A DNA stretch of 64,000 nucleotides from Coniferiporia sulphurascens (taxonomy: Eukaryota; Basidiomycota; Agaricomycetes; Hymenochaetales; Hymenochaetaceae), in NCBI GenBank assembly GCA_002794785.1, contig NBBA01000018.1, forward strand, positions 558,001 through 622,000, read 5' to 3'. Under the pieces are notes generated by a model. The model did not search any database. It was not told the origin of the DNA and saw only the letters and a list, made by a program, of their open reading frames with translations. Shown one piece after another: positions 1 to 12,405 of this stretch; the first letter of the stretch is position 1; each line of letters opens with the position of its first letter. Position numbers and translations under genes: made by a program.

Positions 1-1303
1 CGCGTCAAGCGCGTTGAACAGAAGCTACTCGGTTCGTTACTTCGCCCTCCACCGTGCCTATATTGCTTTACTCATGTCTGTGCCGATTAGTTCATCCTTG
101 TTTTTTCTGTGTTCCTCCAGCTCTCGGTATTCTTCACCCTATGCTCCTCTGCACTGTGGCTCGATACGCTTTACAATGGCGTGCTCGCGCCGTATGCAAA
201 CAAAGAGATAGAGCACCGAGTCGCTTTCACTATCACATGTATTGTGCGTGCTGTCTCCAACTTCCTTGTCCGTTCCCAGTATGCTAATACGTCACCTTAC
301 GCAGGTTGAGTTCCCTTGGCCAGTCATCGTACGTACAGTGCTGCTTGATCTTTTCGTCTTTCGCGGTTGACGAGCAATATCGTAACTTCTTCAACGAATA
401 GGGCTGGAACTCCTTTAGAAGAGAACACCGTCTGTGGTCAATTACATTTCTCGTTATCGGCATGGGGATCGTTGTCGCATGGTGTTTGATGTTTGCGGAA
501 GATATATATAAATGGACCTTCCAAAACTTCACATTCTTTGCTGCAATGACGGTCGGATCTTTCGTCATGCTTGTTGCCACGCTCGGGCTTGCGCTCGTAT
601 GTCTCAACAATTTCGGCAAGGGCCTTCCGCAATACTGTGAGCATTCTTACCTACTGTATCCGCTTTCTTCCGTTTTTTTTTTTGCATCGAGCGATGGAAC
701 GCTCATTGTGCACATTATTTAGTGAAGTACGAAGACACGTTCGATGAGTCGCGTTTCATCCCGGTTTCCGTTGAGAAGGGAGACGACTCCCGCCTTTTCT
801 CGGTCGTTTTTCCAGATAAGCGCATGCCTGTGGACGTAGAGAAGGCTTACTACAACCCGTACAAACGAACGGAACGGCCTTTGAGCGGGGACAGTGTCGT
901 CGATATCAAGGCGTCCGACCCGGATGCAGACGATACTTCAAGCACGGGAAACCGCGATTCACCGCGCGAGTTCTCGTTCATGCGCGCCCGCAATGCGCCA
1001 GCGCTCCGCCGCTTCTCCACAATATCGCACATCTACAGACTCGCTAGGCGTATTTCGACACCTTCTGTCCCAAACTACAAAGCGGCGACAGACGTCGTAC
1101 CCGCAGTGCCGAAGATCCCGGCGGAGATATCCGGTCGTGAACAGTCTGCACCCACCGGCAGGATGCCCTTAGTCGTACCCCCCGCCTATATTCGGTACCA
1201 CTTCGACGTTCCTCTTACGCTCAAGCCAGGTCTAAGTGCTCCAGGCTCTTTCGGCCGCACAGCGGTCGGCCTTCCTGCGAACCCAAGTTGGGGTAAGCGG
1301 TGA
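1..1303 (+). CDS. Fungal multi-span membrane protein, 5' end outside window
   Basis: I do not recognise a named family. Readable exons encode hydrophobic helices, among them LSVFFTLCSSALWLDTLY (from about 121) and FFAAMTVGSFVMLVATLG (from about 537). Next comes the motif NFGKGLPQY, and then a cytosolic-looking polar tail of about 190 residues from 722 to the TGA at 1301-1303. The motif resembles hypothetical membrane proteins common in Agaricomycetes (from memory, not checked). Introns are inferred near 32-120, 257-304, 329-401 and 645-720. The 329-401 intron (GTACGT...AATAG) removes an apparent TAG and joins FPWPVI to GWNSF. The N-terminus is missing, so helix count and start are unknown. 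The tail is rich in Ser, Pro and Arg. Substrate or partner cannot be inferred. Confidence 0.6.
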
Positions 1304-4300
1304 AGGCGTAATGCTGCGTCGAGTTTTCTAGGGGGCAGGATTAGGTCCAGCTTGACTGCTGATGCCACTTCGGTATTGATCACATCCTGACGCGTTTCTT
1401 TCAGCTTGGATTTCGCATCCCGGTATCCTTTTTTTTGTATATGTGTCGATTCATGTCCGAGAATCCTCTGAGAGGGTGCACGGTTGTATGAGTATATCAG
1501 TGCATGTTCCGAGTCACGAATCCTGATTATTGTTAACTTTTCCCGCTCCTCAATTGCCTTTCCATCGTGTGTTTATTGACACTGGAACTCCTCAGGAATT
1601 TTGTAGCTCTTACCCCCACTCTAGCACTTTACAATGGATTAGAAAAACGCGCATCGGCCTTTTTGCGGACCCCCATTCCAATATTCTATTGTCATTGGAA
1701 AAAAGGAGAAATGTTTTCGCAATCTACAACAACCCCTCTTACTCATCTTATCTTGACGGAATGCCCCGGGACAATCAATACAATTTCGCTTATGCGGGGC
1801 TCTCCCTCTTGCTTTATCTATCGGCGGGGTGAGTCTACTGCACCTGCTTCCATCGCGACTGATCCTCAAAACACCGAATTTCTGGCTTTCAAGCTTTCGC
1901 TTTCATCTATCTTGGTTTCCCAAATGGACTATCGGAGCTACGTCTGTGCTATTCCCAGGAGTCGTAACCCGTGGAGTCTGGCGGAACCCCCCGTCGGGAA
2001 TCCGTCCTTCCTACCTGCGGTGCCATCTTTTCCCCTCACCACCGCAGAAAGTGATGGTCAACGTGCTTCGAGTGAATGAAAAAGATCGATGTCGTTGCGT
2101 CTCCAAAATGATATCACTCAACGGAGAGGAAAGAGTTTCCAGTGAATCGTAGTGCTGAGTGCTGGTCATCTCCGATGTAGTCGCATGTCCACCCTTGGTA
2201 ACGGGCTTACGGCTTCTGGTGCCCCTCGGACGTTCATTTTCCCAGAAAAGTCTTGCAAGAATATGTGAAATCTATTCTGTCACTGTCTCGTACTGTACTA
2301 CTGACGGGAACACCAACGCCAAGCTTATTATCCGCCCTGATCTCTCCAAGGACTGGGTGGGCGCCATTGGAATGGGAAGATTAAGAAAAGTTGATACTGT
2401 ACCTTAAGATTGTACGATTCTGCAACGCGCATTACTTTTGTGTCGCCCTGGTGAGCTCGAGCTTCTTTTCAAGAGAGATTCAGGTACGCCTAGCAGATTT
2501 ACACTCAACAAAAGGAAATAATCCCTCGATCTGTCGAGCGTTGCCCCAGCGCATTGATTGTACTCAGGCTCGTGCCGGTCCATACCTAGTGAGCGCCGAA
2601 AGTTGGCCACCGGGATAGCAAAGTGGACTTGTGTAATTCGGGAGTACACGAACGGGTACGACCGGACGACCGAGGCGCCGAGACTAGTAGGGCCCCTGAG
2701 ACGTTCGCCGAACACTGACCTAAAGGGCCACACAAAGTTGGGGTGTGGAGTGCCTGTAATCACATTTGCAGCGTGGTCTTGTCGCCAACCTCATGGAAAC
2801 AGCTGGTGATGCGGCCGTAGAGTCTTACGGCGACGGGGAAGCAGATTGCGCTAATTGTGCCCGCAACCTATTCAGTGACGGTCCTGCCAGTGTATTACAG
2901 ACATCATCTGACTGAAGTACGGTATCCGCCAAGTCCTTGGTGTGGGGTAAGTACACGGCACACATGGAAAAACCAGATCGCCATTAACTTGAATGTATTG
3001 TAATTCATTGCTGCCATGATGCAGATTTTTGAATACGTGCGCTTTCAAGTTGCTGCTAACTTCATAGGTCCTGCTAGTAACCGTCGTAGTGAAGTATCTA
3101 AGTAGTCAAAGGGGTGCAGATCGATATCTTCAGGGAAAATTGAATATTGTAAATTGATTCTTGACATTTGAACAATCACGAACCGACGGTAACCGTGCGT
3201 GTCTCTATAATAAATGTAGGTTGCTTACAAATATACTAATTTGGCAAGATATTTTCCGAATTCCGAATCCGGAGAAGCTTGCCGAGCAGTTTTCAGGTTC
3301 AGAACTTCAGACCTTTCTCGAGATTAATTGTCGCGGCCACCTTCCCTAGGAACTATACACTGGCACGATACGGAAGGATCGACTAAACTGTGCTTATCAC
3401 TGATATGCAAGAACTCTTCTTACTCTTCTTACCTGAGCTCGTGTTTACTATACGGCGCGCCGCTGAGGACCCAATCGACTGCGGATGAACGGGGTAAAAC
3501 GGAGGCTTCTACACGTGGGTCTCTCAGGCTGGCGATCGAAGCGCGATCATAGGACATCGGCGACCATAGAGCAGAAGACGTCTGATCTATTAGGAACGGT
3601 GCTCAAATGGAGTCTTAGAACAGGATTCTACCTTGGTATCCCCGGACTCTGGCTGCTGCTTTCTTCGAAACTTGGAACTAGAGGCTTCCTGGACGACTTG
3701 AAGTACCCGTATATGGGCCGATTGTATGAATTTGGAGCGTGCCGACAGTGAATTGAGCCTTTTCCTCGTAGCATGATGCTTGTGGTATAGCTCACTCTTG
3801 CACTCGCCGCGTTGTGCGTATCAGCAAGTCGCTTCTGGTTCACACGTTGATAAAGCTATCTCTTGTCGGTCTATGTAGTCCTGCTGATACCGAGCGCTCG
3901 ATGTCCCAAAGGACTCAAACTAAACTCTAGAATCCCCTATACATCCATCGCTGTTTCGTTCCATCCGGCCATCTGGGCGACAAGATTACTCCGACATTTA
4001 CTAGGTCGTTCGACTTGGGATTGTCACCCTACTAATGCAGACATATGAAGGGAAGAATTAGCGCGCTGTATGGAGACCACAGCTTCACGAAGCCATCCGT
4101 GTAGCTCAAGATTCGTCGAAGCAGGAGCCTGCGAAGTATACGGGCGTTACAGAATGTACTACTGACATCATGCTTCGAGCATGGGGCCGCGTTGATATCG
4201 GTATAGCAAAAAAGAGCGACACTGTTGTCCGCACTATCTTGCCTTGTCAATAGTACCCGACATACAATACGCATCAACTATAGTTGGACCGCAAGTGCCC

Positions 4301-5105
4301 TGCGTACCTGGGCGTCATTACACAGTTTTAAGACCGATGTATAGTATTAGCTCTATTGATTTACTGTATATCGAATAGTATAGACGCGCTCTACCGGGCG
4401 CTCCCTGCTCTGCAATCAATTATATGATGGTTGGCAGCGGCGAACTTGACGCCAGCGCGAAATAGCATATACTCAACTAAGTACTCCGTTACCTTCTGGG
4501 AGACTTGAGGCGCTGAATTCTTGTTTTAAAGTTCAAGGTCTTGACTTGAATCAATCAATGCATGCTCATGAAGCCTACACCAATGGAATTTGGCAGTACG
4601 CAGATTCGAACTGTTGCCTGCCGCTTCATGCTTATATCAGCTTCGGCACGACCTTCTGAATACGGAACAGATTTGCTTAAATTTTATAAATTCCGAAAAT
4701 GTACATGATGCTTTTCCTTATCACAGCGCCTGAAGATACCCGCGACAATTGATACATACATCTTCTTACACCGAATCAAAACTAAAAGCACATGAAAGAA
4801 ATTATCGGTCCCTCAGTCGTCGGCAGCGGGAAAGCAGGTCTGGTTGTTCCATGAGCGCAGAAAGGGAGCACGTAAAATCAGCTTTACTGCCCCTAGAATG
4901 AGCTATTCGAGGCTGGAAAGGCGCACTCACCATTGACAGACTCTATTCGCAGTCGCATGCGTATACAGAGTCCTCTGCACAAGCCGCGTCGAATGCGTTG
5001 TCTTTGAGGTCCGAACGATTGCGGAAGGGATCGGGAAATGCAACATCAATCGGTTAGATGTCTGATGGAGCGGCCAATCGATCAAGGGGCGGAACATACC
5101 AGCAT
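1304..5105. other. Intergenic stretch without a supported gene
   Basis: No frame gives a recognisable protein with plausible splice sites. The one protein-like segment is a plus-strand open frame at 3485-3751, whose second half is hydrophobic (GFYLGIPGLWLLLSS) and ends in a stop. It could be an exon or remnant of a membrane protein, but I could not join it to anything. No terminal repeats or RNA genes were seen. Confidence 0.4.
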
Positions 5106-5304
5106 TTACTTGCAGCAGCTGCCAGCGGTCGAGCAGGAGCAGCTGTCCTTGGTGCAGGTACTGTTAGGAGAGGGCACAAGGGAAACCGGGAGGGGGAGAG
5201 CCAATATGGGGTGGGACGCATATAATCAGCATCCTGAACACAATAGGCCTAAGGTAACGATGGTGAGCTACTTACGTGCAGTTAGTTCCGCAGTTGCAGG
5301 CCAT
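5106..5304 (-). CDS. Metallothionein-like small Cys-rich protein
   Basis: Two exons, complement(join(5106..5160,5276..5304)), encode 27 residues of which 8 are Cys. Exon 1 reads MACNCGTNCT (last codon split); exon 2 supplies C-T-K-D-S-C-S-C and ends GSCCK before TAA. The intron is GTAAGT...AACAG, 115 bp. C-x-C and CC pairs plus absence of aromatic residues fit fungal copper/zinc-binding metallothioneins, which are often 25-60 residues in this group. The ATG follows a C- and A-rich leader and a TATATAAA box about 93 bp upstream, so this is a complete, conventional promoter-gene unit. The presumed role is cytosolic binding of Cu(I), Zn or Cd; metal choice cannot be read from sequence. An extra 3' exon is possible, since GTAAAT overlaps the stop, but no Cys-rich continuation was found. 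Confidence 0.72.
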
Positions 5305-5397
5305 TGTGAATAGTACGGGGCTTGGGTGGGTTGGTAGATTGGTTTGCGTTGGGGAGTTGAGACCGGTTGAGATGACTGGAGAATGCAGATACCTGGC

Positions 5398-5405
5398 TTT
5401 ATATA
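5398..5405 (-). promoter_or_regulatory. TATA box of the metallothionein-like gene
   Basis: Minus-strand TATATAAA lies about 93 bp upstream of the ATG and is followed by a pyrimidine/C-rich leader, the usual layout of strongly expressed fungal genes. Confidence 0.6.
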
Positions 5406-6048
5406 CACATATCGGCCTCTTATGATGACAAATAAAAAGGGTACCCATCTGAGGAAGACCTGTGCTATACGCGTCGTCATGTGCTACATGTATGAGACAT
5501 CTTATCACCCCGCCCGCTTCCCGGCGTGATTGTCCCATATTCGTACACTCACTGCGCTTCCTAATCGATTCGATCTCTGGCCGGCAGGAACGTGGTCAGA
5601 TCGAAGGAGAGGCATTTCTTGAACACTCGCTCGGCTGGGCATCTCGCCCGCGCCACATCCGACTCTGCGGCGTCCTTGGCTGATGATTGTGTGCACACAC
5701 GAGGCTCTTGGAGTTAAAAGGGGCGTCGTAAGGGATCGGAACTTGATATGATATATTCAAATAATCCAATCGAGTAGACCGATGGCCAGCTTGGGAGATC
5801 ATCTGCTTCGGTTGCTCCGTTTTCATGCGGATAAGCCCAAAGAAGGTGACTGCGACAAACGAGCATCTTGCGACCGGCCGCTCTGCCTTGTAGAAATGGG
5901 GTGTTACCCCAAACGTTTGTCGCTCCACGTATGTATCAAGCTCATAATAAGAAGTCCTTACAAATCATATCATACAACATTTCTATCCGGCTGTTAGCTA
6001 ATAAGAATATACTTGTACAAAAGGGTGGATACTCACAGCATACAATTA
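5406..6048. other. Intergenic, no gene seen
   Basis: This stretch lies between the metallothionein promoter and the 3' end of TRAPPC11, both on the minus strand. Open frames here overlap each other and give no recognisable product. It probably holds upstream control sequence of the metallothionein-like gene and the TRAPPC11 3' flank. Confidence 0.4.
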
Positions 6049-9000
6049 TTATGGTGAGACAACGACTGTAAATCGCAGGTCGGAATTACTTTTCCTCGGG
6101 GCCCCTCCCTCAGGAATATCATGCCTATTCCGATATGCCTCAGTGCCGTCAGACCACCGTCTATCCCACCTCACGTCAATTACAGGCACCTCATCATCCG
6201 GTACTGTATCGCCCTGGGGTACGCCCGCCGAACTCTCCGCAGCCTCGACCAGTCTACGCCTGTCCATCACCCTGATTTTAGGAAGTAGAACCGCTGGTCC
6301 GCATTCGAGCGGGATCAACCGCCATATCACCTTCTCTTCAGCTCCGGGAATTAGCGTAGGCAAGCGGCCGTTTCGGATGCCCGCAACGACGAAACTCTCC
6401 GAAGGCTCTAGATCCAGCGAGATTGCGGGGCACGCGGTTCGTGTGGGGTGATGATTCAATACAACGAGCTCAAGCGTGAAGGGCTGGTGGAGGCGCGCAA
6501 AAGTGGGCACGTGGAGCAAGGCGATTAACCCGTCTGGTGGGGGCTTGAGGGTCGGAAGGCCAATTTGAGTCGTTGAAAGTAGCCCCGGATCTCCGTTAGA
6601 AGACAACCTACAATTTCATCAATGCATTCAATTCAGAGTTATGTGATGTATGAGGAAAGGTACCAACTGACCTCTTCCAATCAATCACATATTGACCTGT
6701 TTTTGCCAAGATAGCATCTTTATCCTCAAAGAAGTCCTCCGGAGGAGCGATACTTAGCTCGCAGACGATAGAGAACTGGTCACCAGGTTCAAGCTCTAGG
6801 AGTACTTTAGTCTTTTCAGGGCAAGTGCAATAGAGTACGCCTTACCTAATGGGTAATCCTCTTCGTCCAATGAACAGTGGACAATTTTAGAATGCGCGTT
6901 CTCCTGTCTTCAGGTCAGTGCAGTGTACCACAGGGGCAACGCGACACGGTTTACCTCCATTACGATCTTGACATTTTCTATCTCCAGGCTACTCGCACCG
7001 ATGCAATCCACGCACTCGACCGTCGTCGTCACAAACGCCCGCCCTCCAACGCTATCGTCCCAATACTCGGGATCGAAAGTATCGAGATCAGCGGGTCCAG
7101 GTTTACTCGACACACGGCGCGCGTACGTCGTCTCATGCCTGACCGAAAAGGCTGAGATAGTCGGGACGGTGAGTGTCTGCAACACTTCGCTCATATCGGC
7201 AGGAGAGGTCGGGGTGATTGGGCTGTTCAAACTCGCGTCCGGTCTTGCCGTCCGGGACTGTATGGATACATCCATCATCCGCTCTCCCGCAGTCCCCGTA
7301 CTTGCGAGTCGCAGGGTTTTGCATGTCGTGGTACCTGGGTGCAGAGTCCCGAATGAAATACCCTTGATCAGGCCAGCCGATTCCTGATCGTCTACAATTA
7401 TGTGATTCACTGGCAACGGATTTAAACTAGTCTTCCAAGGATAATTACTAATAAGATAACTCACCGGAATCGTCATCCCCAGGTTGCAAGAGTACATCCA
7501 AAGAGAACTCCAGTTCTTTATCGTCGTTGTTAGTGACATTGATACTAATCGGGTAGGACTCGTCCAGGTATGCCGGAGGACGGTGAGAAAAGGATACATC
7601 AACCTGGTGTGGCCGATGCTTGACACTTGGTAGCCATAGTCAGCACGGCGTCAGGAAAAAAATGAAGAGACAATGGCTGACATTGCGGAAGATACGTTGC
7701 TGCGACGTATAGGGACGAACCGCACAGGCTGAGTGGAAGTTAACCACGTCGGACACGAGACGGATGCGTCTCGCCGACGACCGAGGATAAACAGAAGCTC
7801 GATGTTCCAACTTCCCTCCGAGATGCAAAGTTCGGCTCTAGTAAACTATGACCGAAGGGTATAGCTAACTTAGTAGGAATGCGTATGAAAACATTTGCGA
7901 AATACCTTGAGTTCTTGAGGAGTGCTCGTAGACAAAGTTCCAGCAAGCACAAGCGTAGCCTCCCGCCGCCGCCAACGGAGGTTTGCGCGCACCTGTTTAT
8001 CTTGTGGCGTCTGCGAGCGGCAGTGACAGATGCCCTACATCAACTCGGCAGACTGTCTGATCTAGATCGTCCTCCGAGGCGACATGTTCGACAATAATGG
8101 GTGCAGAATTATCCGAGCAGTAAATCCTAAGGGTAGTTATAGGAAGTTCCGAAAGAACAACGTCTCCAGGCAAGGTGAGGCTGATTTGGAACGACACTTG
8201 TTCACCGATCTTGACCTCAGGAGTCCAGAAAACAACGGAGGCATTGACTACAAAACATTGTGATCAGCACTGGGAGAGTTGGGTATGTATGAAGAGCATA
8301 CGCAATGGTTCACTATCCGTCAGGTCCACCACTATAGGGTCACTCGAAGACGGTACGGTACTCTGCGACCGAAACCAGATCAAATTGTTTCTACTTCCTT
8401 ACACTTATACACTCACTCTAAGAATAGCGTGCAGATCTTCCGCAACCGAGTCTTCCTCATCCTGTGGGTCTAGTTCGCCTAGATAGCGGGACAAACGATA
8501 AGAAAGGTATCTTCCGTGAGCGCTCTGAAAAAAAAAGACATACGTGTTACACCATGCCCCCTCGCGATCATCTCGACCAAAAGTCGAATACTCATTTCCA
8601 CGTCCCCTAGCTTCTTAGTGCATGTGTACCACGTCGAAAGCAAAGGACGCAGCACGGATCCCCACTTATCGCGGCCATAAGTACGTGCAATACGCTCAAA
8701 AAACCTTGAATATGTAATTCCGTCGGCGAAAGGAACTTGAGCAAAGAGCGAGAAAGCTCACCTTACAGCCATCTCGAATTTCCCAGACTCATAGTACGTC
8801 TGCGCGATCCGATACGCTATCCATACAGTGAAGCGCCCCTGCATCTGATTCTGTGTGGTAGCCGGGTCCGAGCTATACTTCTTAAACAATTCATAGGATT
8901 TCGTGTACAACTGAATAAGGCCAATTAAAAAATGTAACGATAAAATCAGCGAAGGTCAGTGGAGTAGTACTCACCTCAAGTGTGTTTGCTAGATGGTCAA

Positions 9001-10910
9001 CCCTTTTTTCATTCTGAAAGCCAGGAAGCTGAGTCGCCGTTTGCTGCGTTCCCAGAATTTGCGTTAGTAGAGATAGACGGGACAAGGTTCTATATAACGA
9101 GACTCTCGTACCTCTGCATCCAGGGCGGCGAGGAACCTCAATCTGCGTCGCTCCGTGCACTCAGCAGCAACATAATAATAAAATCCAGGATGCATTAGTG
9201 CAGTACTCGGATTAACACCAGGAATTCGTAGTGCGTCGATTTCCTGCTGCGGCTGTGCGGGCGTCGCTGTGATTGGAGGTGGGGGAAGATGTGTCGGGAT
9301 GGTGAGAGAAAAAGTGCGTGCCCTGTTCTAGAAGCTCTGCGAAAATGCGATGCCTGAGGTTCACAGTTCTTAAACACATATTTTGGAGGCATAAACGCAT
9401 CAGCAGACATACTGTCTTGCCAACCAGCTCCAGTACTCGAATGTATCTTCCCCAATACCCCACACGCGCGAAGAAAGGTCGCAGAAGCGCCGGGTGTGCG
9501 CATTCTGCTGGGAAAGCGCCAGCGCATGCTCCGAGTTGTACAGGAACAACTTACAGATCTGACAGCACAAAACCGTCCGTCACACAGATAAATAGGATGA
9601 GTCGATATGCGATTCGCACCTTGACGTTAATGCAGTCAGCTAGCACTTTCGCCTCAGCCCAGCGTTTCGTCCGTGGCTGGAGAATTGCAGGCGAGCCGAA
9701 CATGATCATCAGTGTCGCATACGCGTCTTGGTAATGCCTGTAAACTGACATTTAACGTCTCGTCCTCTTAACCGAAAAAGCGGGGAGAACGGACTTCAGC
9801 GCAACCTCATCCTCACCTCGAAATTCCGCGAAGCACGCCATTTTATACTCATAACGTACGGTCCACCCTTCCGGGCGGAGTGGCAGTGGACGTGCCGACG
9901 AATTGACGATTCCGTGTGGGTAGACTATCCCCGTAGTCGAAGTAGCCTGTGCGTGCCGATTCCGTTTGCGTCGTACGCGCTTGGAATGCGTCGTATAGTA
10001 TTCGAGTGCGGGATCGAAAAGGGCCTGTTGCAGACTGCATATATATTAAGACATGCACGACTAAGGGCCCAATACGCGTACCTCTTGATAAATTCCGCGA
10101 GTTCCGACTGAGTCACGGGGCTAAGGACGAACAACGCTGCACGCGAGTCGAGTCCGCTCAACCGTCGAAGATAAGTGAGTCGGCCGTCAAGAGTCGGGTC
10201 GTCAAGCATTTTACGGCTTGCCATTAGCACGACAGTGAGCTTCATCCCTCGTTCATTCGTGCTCTTCTTCCGATCGGCAATCTCCTTCGCAAGCTCCGTG
10301 TCGCGTCGTCGTTCCTCTTTCTCCCTTTCCTCTCTTTCTTTCTGCACATCTGGGCCATCCGGCTCCAATGGTGAGCGCGGAGCAGTCATCGGTGTTGGAT
10401 GCTCGAATAGGCGCAGGAAAAGGACGAAAACGGCGGGGACGAGCGAGGTGTGCTTGCGGATCCATATGGGTGCGACAAGCCCGTCTGGGTGAAGCGGTGA
10501 TGATGGGGTAAGGGGAGACAGCGGGGAATGTGGGGGCTGCGAGGACGCTGGGTCTGGGATCTTGCGCGGAGGAAATTGCAGCGACTAATAGGACTCGAAT
10601 CAGCAAGGGGAGCTTGGTCGTAATTCAGTTTCCTACATACCTTGTCTACTAGGACGGCTTGGAAAACCTTGCTCTTTCTGGCTGCTTCTGGGACCCAGAT
10701 GGCAGGCTTTCTTTGTGCGCCAAACATCTCGCGCAGTCGATGCGAAAGCTGCGCGAACTGGTCTGGAGGGTTGGCCCGCTTGGATGGCACTGCCAACGTC
10801 GGGGCACTCGCATCCTCTACACTGGCGGGGGGCTGCCGAGGACCCTCGAGCCCAGCGACAAACATAACCGGCGCGAGCTGCACGAGCAGCTCTGCGGGAT
10901 AAGAGTTCAT
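6049..10910 (-). CDS. TRAPPC11: TRAPP complex subunit 11 (foie gras / Gryzun protein)
   Basis: This is a long multi-exon gene read right to left. It starts MNSYPAELLVQLAPVMFVAG at 10910, the typical opening of fungal TRAPPC11. A Lys/Glu/Arg-rich charged stretch (about 10250-10370) leads into the foie-gras region with ALFVLSPVTQSELAEFIKR near 10100 and repeated short helical exons (for example MFGSPAILQPRTKRWAEAK near 9700). The C-terminal Gryzun part is coded around 6910-7626 and 6049-6606; it is beta-rich, with segments such as LEPSESFVVAG and VIWRLIPLECGP. The last codon is followed by TAA at 6049-6051. The protein is a subunit of TRAPPIII-type tethering complexes acting in ER-Golgi traffic and autophagy (established for the family). 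Exon boundaries were only partly resolved, and no break was seen in the exons checked. Confidence 0.85.
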
Positions 10911-12405
10911 GGTGATATGTTGTCAGCGTCGCGTACAAGCTCGTCCGACGCCAGCGACGCGTCCGGGCCAGGCTCTATAATATCGGTTGCTCGTTTTGGC
11001 TTGTTCACCGTCGATCCTCTTTCCTCCACTGGCAACAGCTTGAAGAACTTTCTCCTGGATAATAATATTCGCAGGTATGAACCCTACACTTCACCCGCAT
11101 GTGCATATCTATGCAGCCTTTTTACATACAAAACGGATCAAAACACCTTAAGGCGATAATATTAATCGGAAGGGCAACACCGATGAGAATTCTCTGTCCA
11201 GAGCTTAGTAAGCCGATATTTGAGCTTTTATACTGTAGTACCAGCGCCGGATTATATATTGATAATTTGATATATGTACGGAGGAATAGTTATACTGTAA
11301 ATTGGTCGTTCCCGGAATGTATGACTACCTAGACCCGGGGGCGTAGAGACCTCTCCGGAGCTCGAGTTCGTATATTGGATGCGAGGTCTGAACATGATAA
11401 CAACTTGAAGATAACAATTTCTTCTCAATCCATGTTCCAAATCCGCCACGCCATCGACTATTCTCAATTTCGATCAGCCGCGAAACTCAACTCGCGCCGT
11501 AAGAAAAAACATAGCCGATTACGAGTACAGACATATCCACGATCTCTCTACATGTAGGGTCCTTCCAACCCACAGACTCGGAGCTGGGAACGGCGTACGC
11601 TCGCCTAAACACCGCTGGTCCAAAGCGTGTCTTCCCAGCTCCGGAGACTCAAATACCCCGGTTGCTACAGGCTGAGACTCACGCCATATAATTTTCACCT
11701 GCGCGACCGGCGAGGTGCGGCGGTCGTCGTGTTTTTCCTACTTACGTATACATACATACGTATTAAAAATTCCGGGAAAAACAGCAAGGACTCGGCGGAC
11801 AGGCAAAATCACCCTCAAATCAAAGCTTGCAAGTAATATGTTTATGCATTCTATGGCCTATTGATACACACAAGATTGATACGACAAGCGAGAGCACCAA
11901 GATATGGATAAAGCAGGTCTAGAGTTACAGCGTGGACAGAAAAATGGAAAGGCGCAAGAAAAAGACGTCGGACACACGGCAATGAAGGAAAGTATATACT
12001 GTCCGGAATGGGGGGTTGACTGAGGAAGATGGACCAGCGGGATCTCTTGACCAAGCAATGAGACTACGACGGAGGAAACTTGAAAGTGGGTGTCAAGACA
12101 AAACATATCCGAGAGGCGGAGAGACGATAGGCCGCAAGGCAGCCGAGACAACAAGGTGGCAGGAGATCGGAGAAAAGGAGACGAGTGAAGGAGTGTAGTG
12201 AAGGCGAAGGGAATAGATACGCACAATAGTATTAGAGCGGTGGGCATGCGGCACGATCGGGTTTGTCTCCGCGGGGCGAGTCGATTTTGTGGAATAAGGG
12301 AAGAAGTAGTGGTGTAGCGCAAGTCGAGGAATATGCTGAACGGGTCCGTAATAAAATAGGTAAGTGTTGCGCAAGTTGCGAGAGCAAGGTCGAGATGTTG
12401 GTCAT
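10911..12405. other. Intergenic, no gene seen
   Basis: This is the TRAPPC11 promoter side and the 3' flank of the repeat-peptide gene. AT-rich patches occur near 11150-11300 and 11730-11780, the latter with a TACGTATACATACATACGTA near-palindrome. No coding frame could be supported. Confidence 0.4.

Noticed and set aside
399..401. Apparent TAG stop inside the first membrane protein gene
   Set aside because: It is the 3' end of a 73-nt intron (329-401, GTACGT...AATAG); splicing joins FPWPVI to GWNSF in frame.
4590..4640. tRNA-like GATTCGAACTG segment
   Set aside because: No acceptor stem or anticodon arm can be paired around it.
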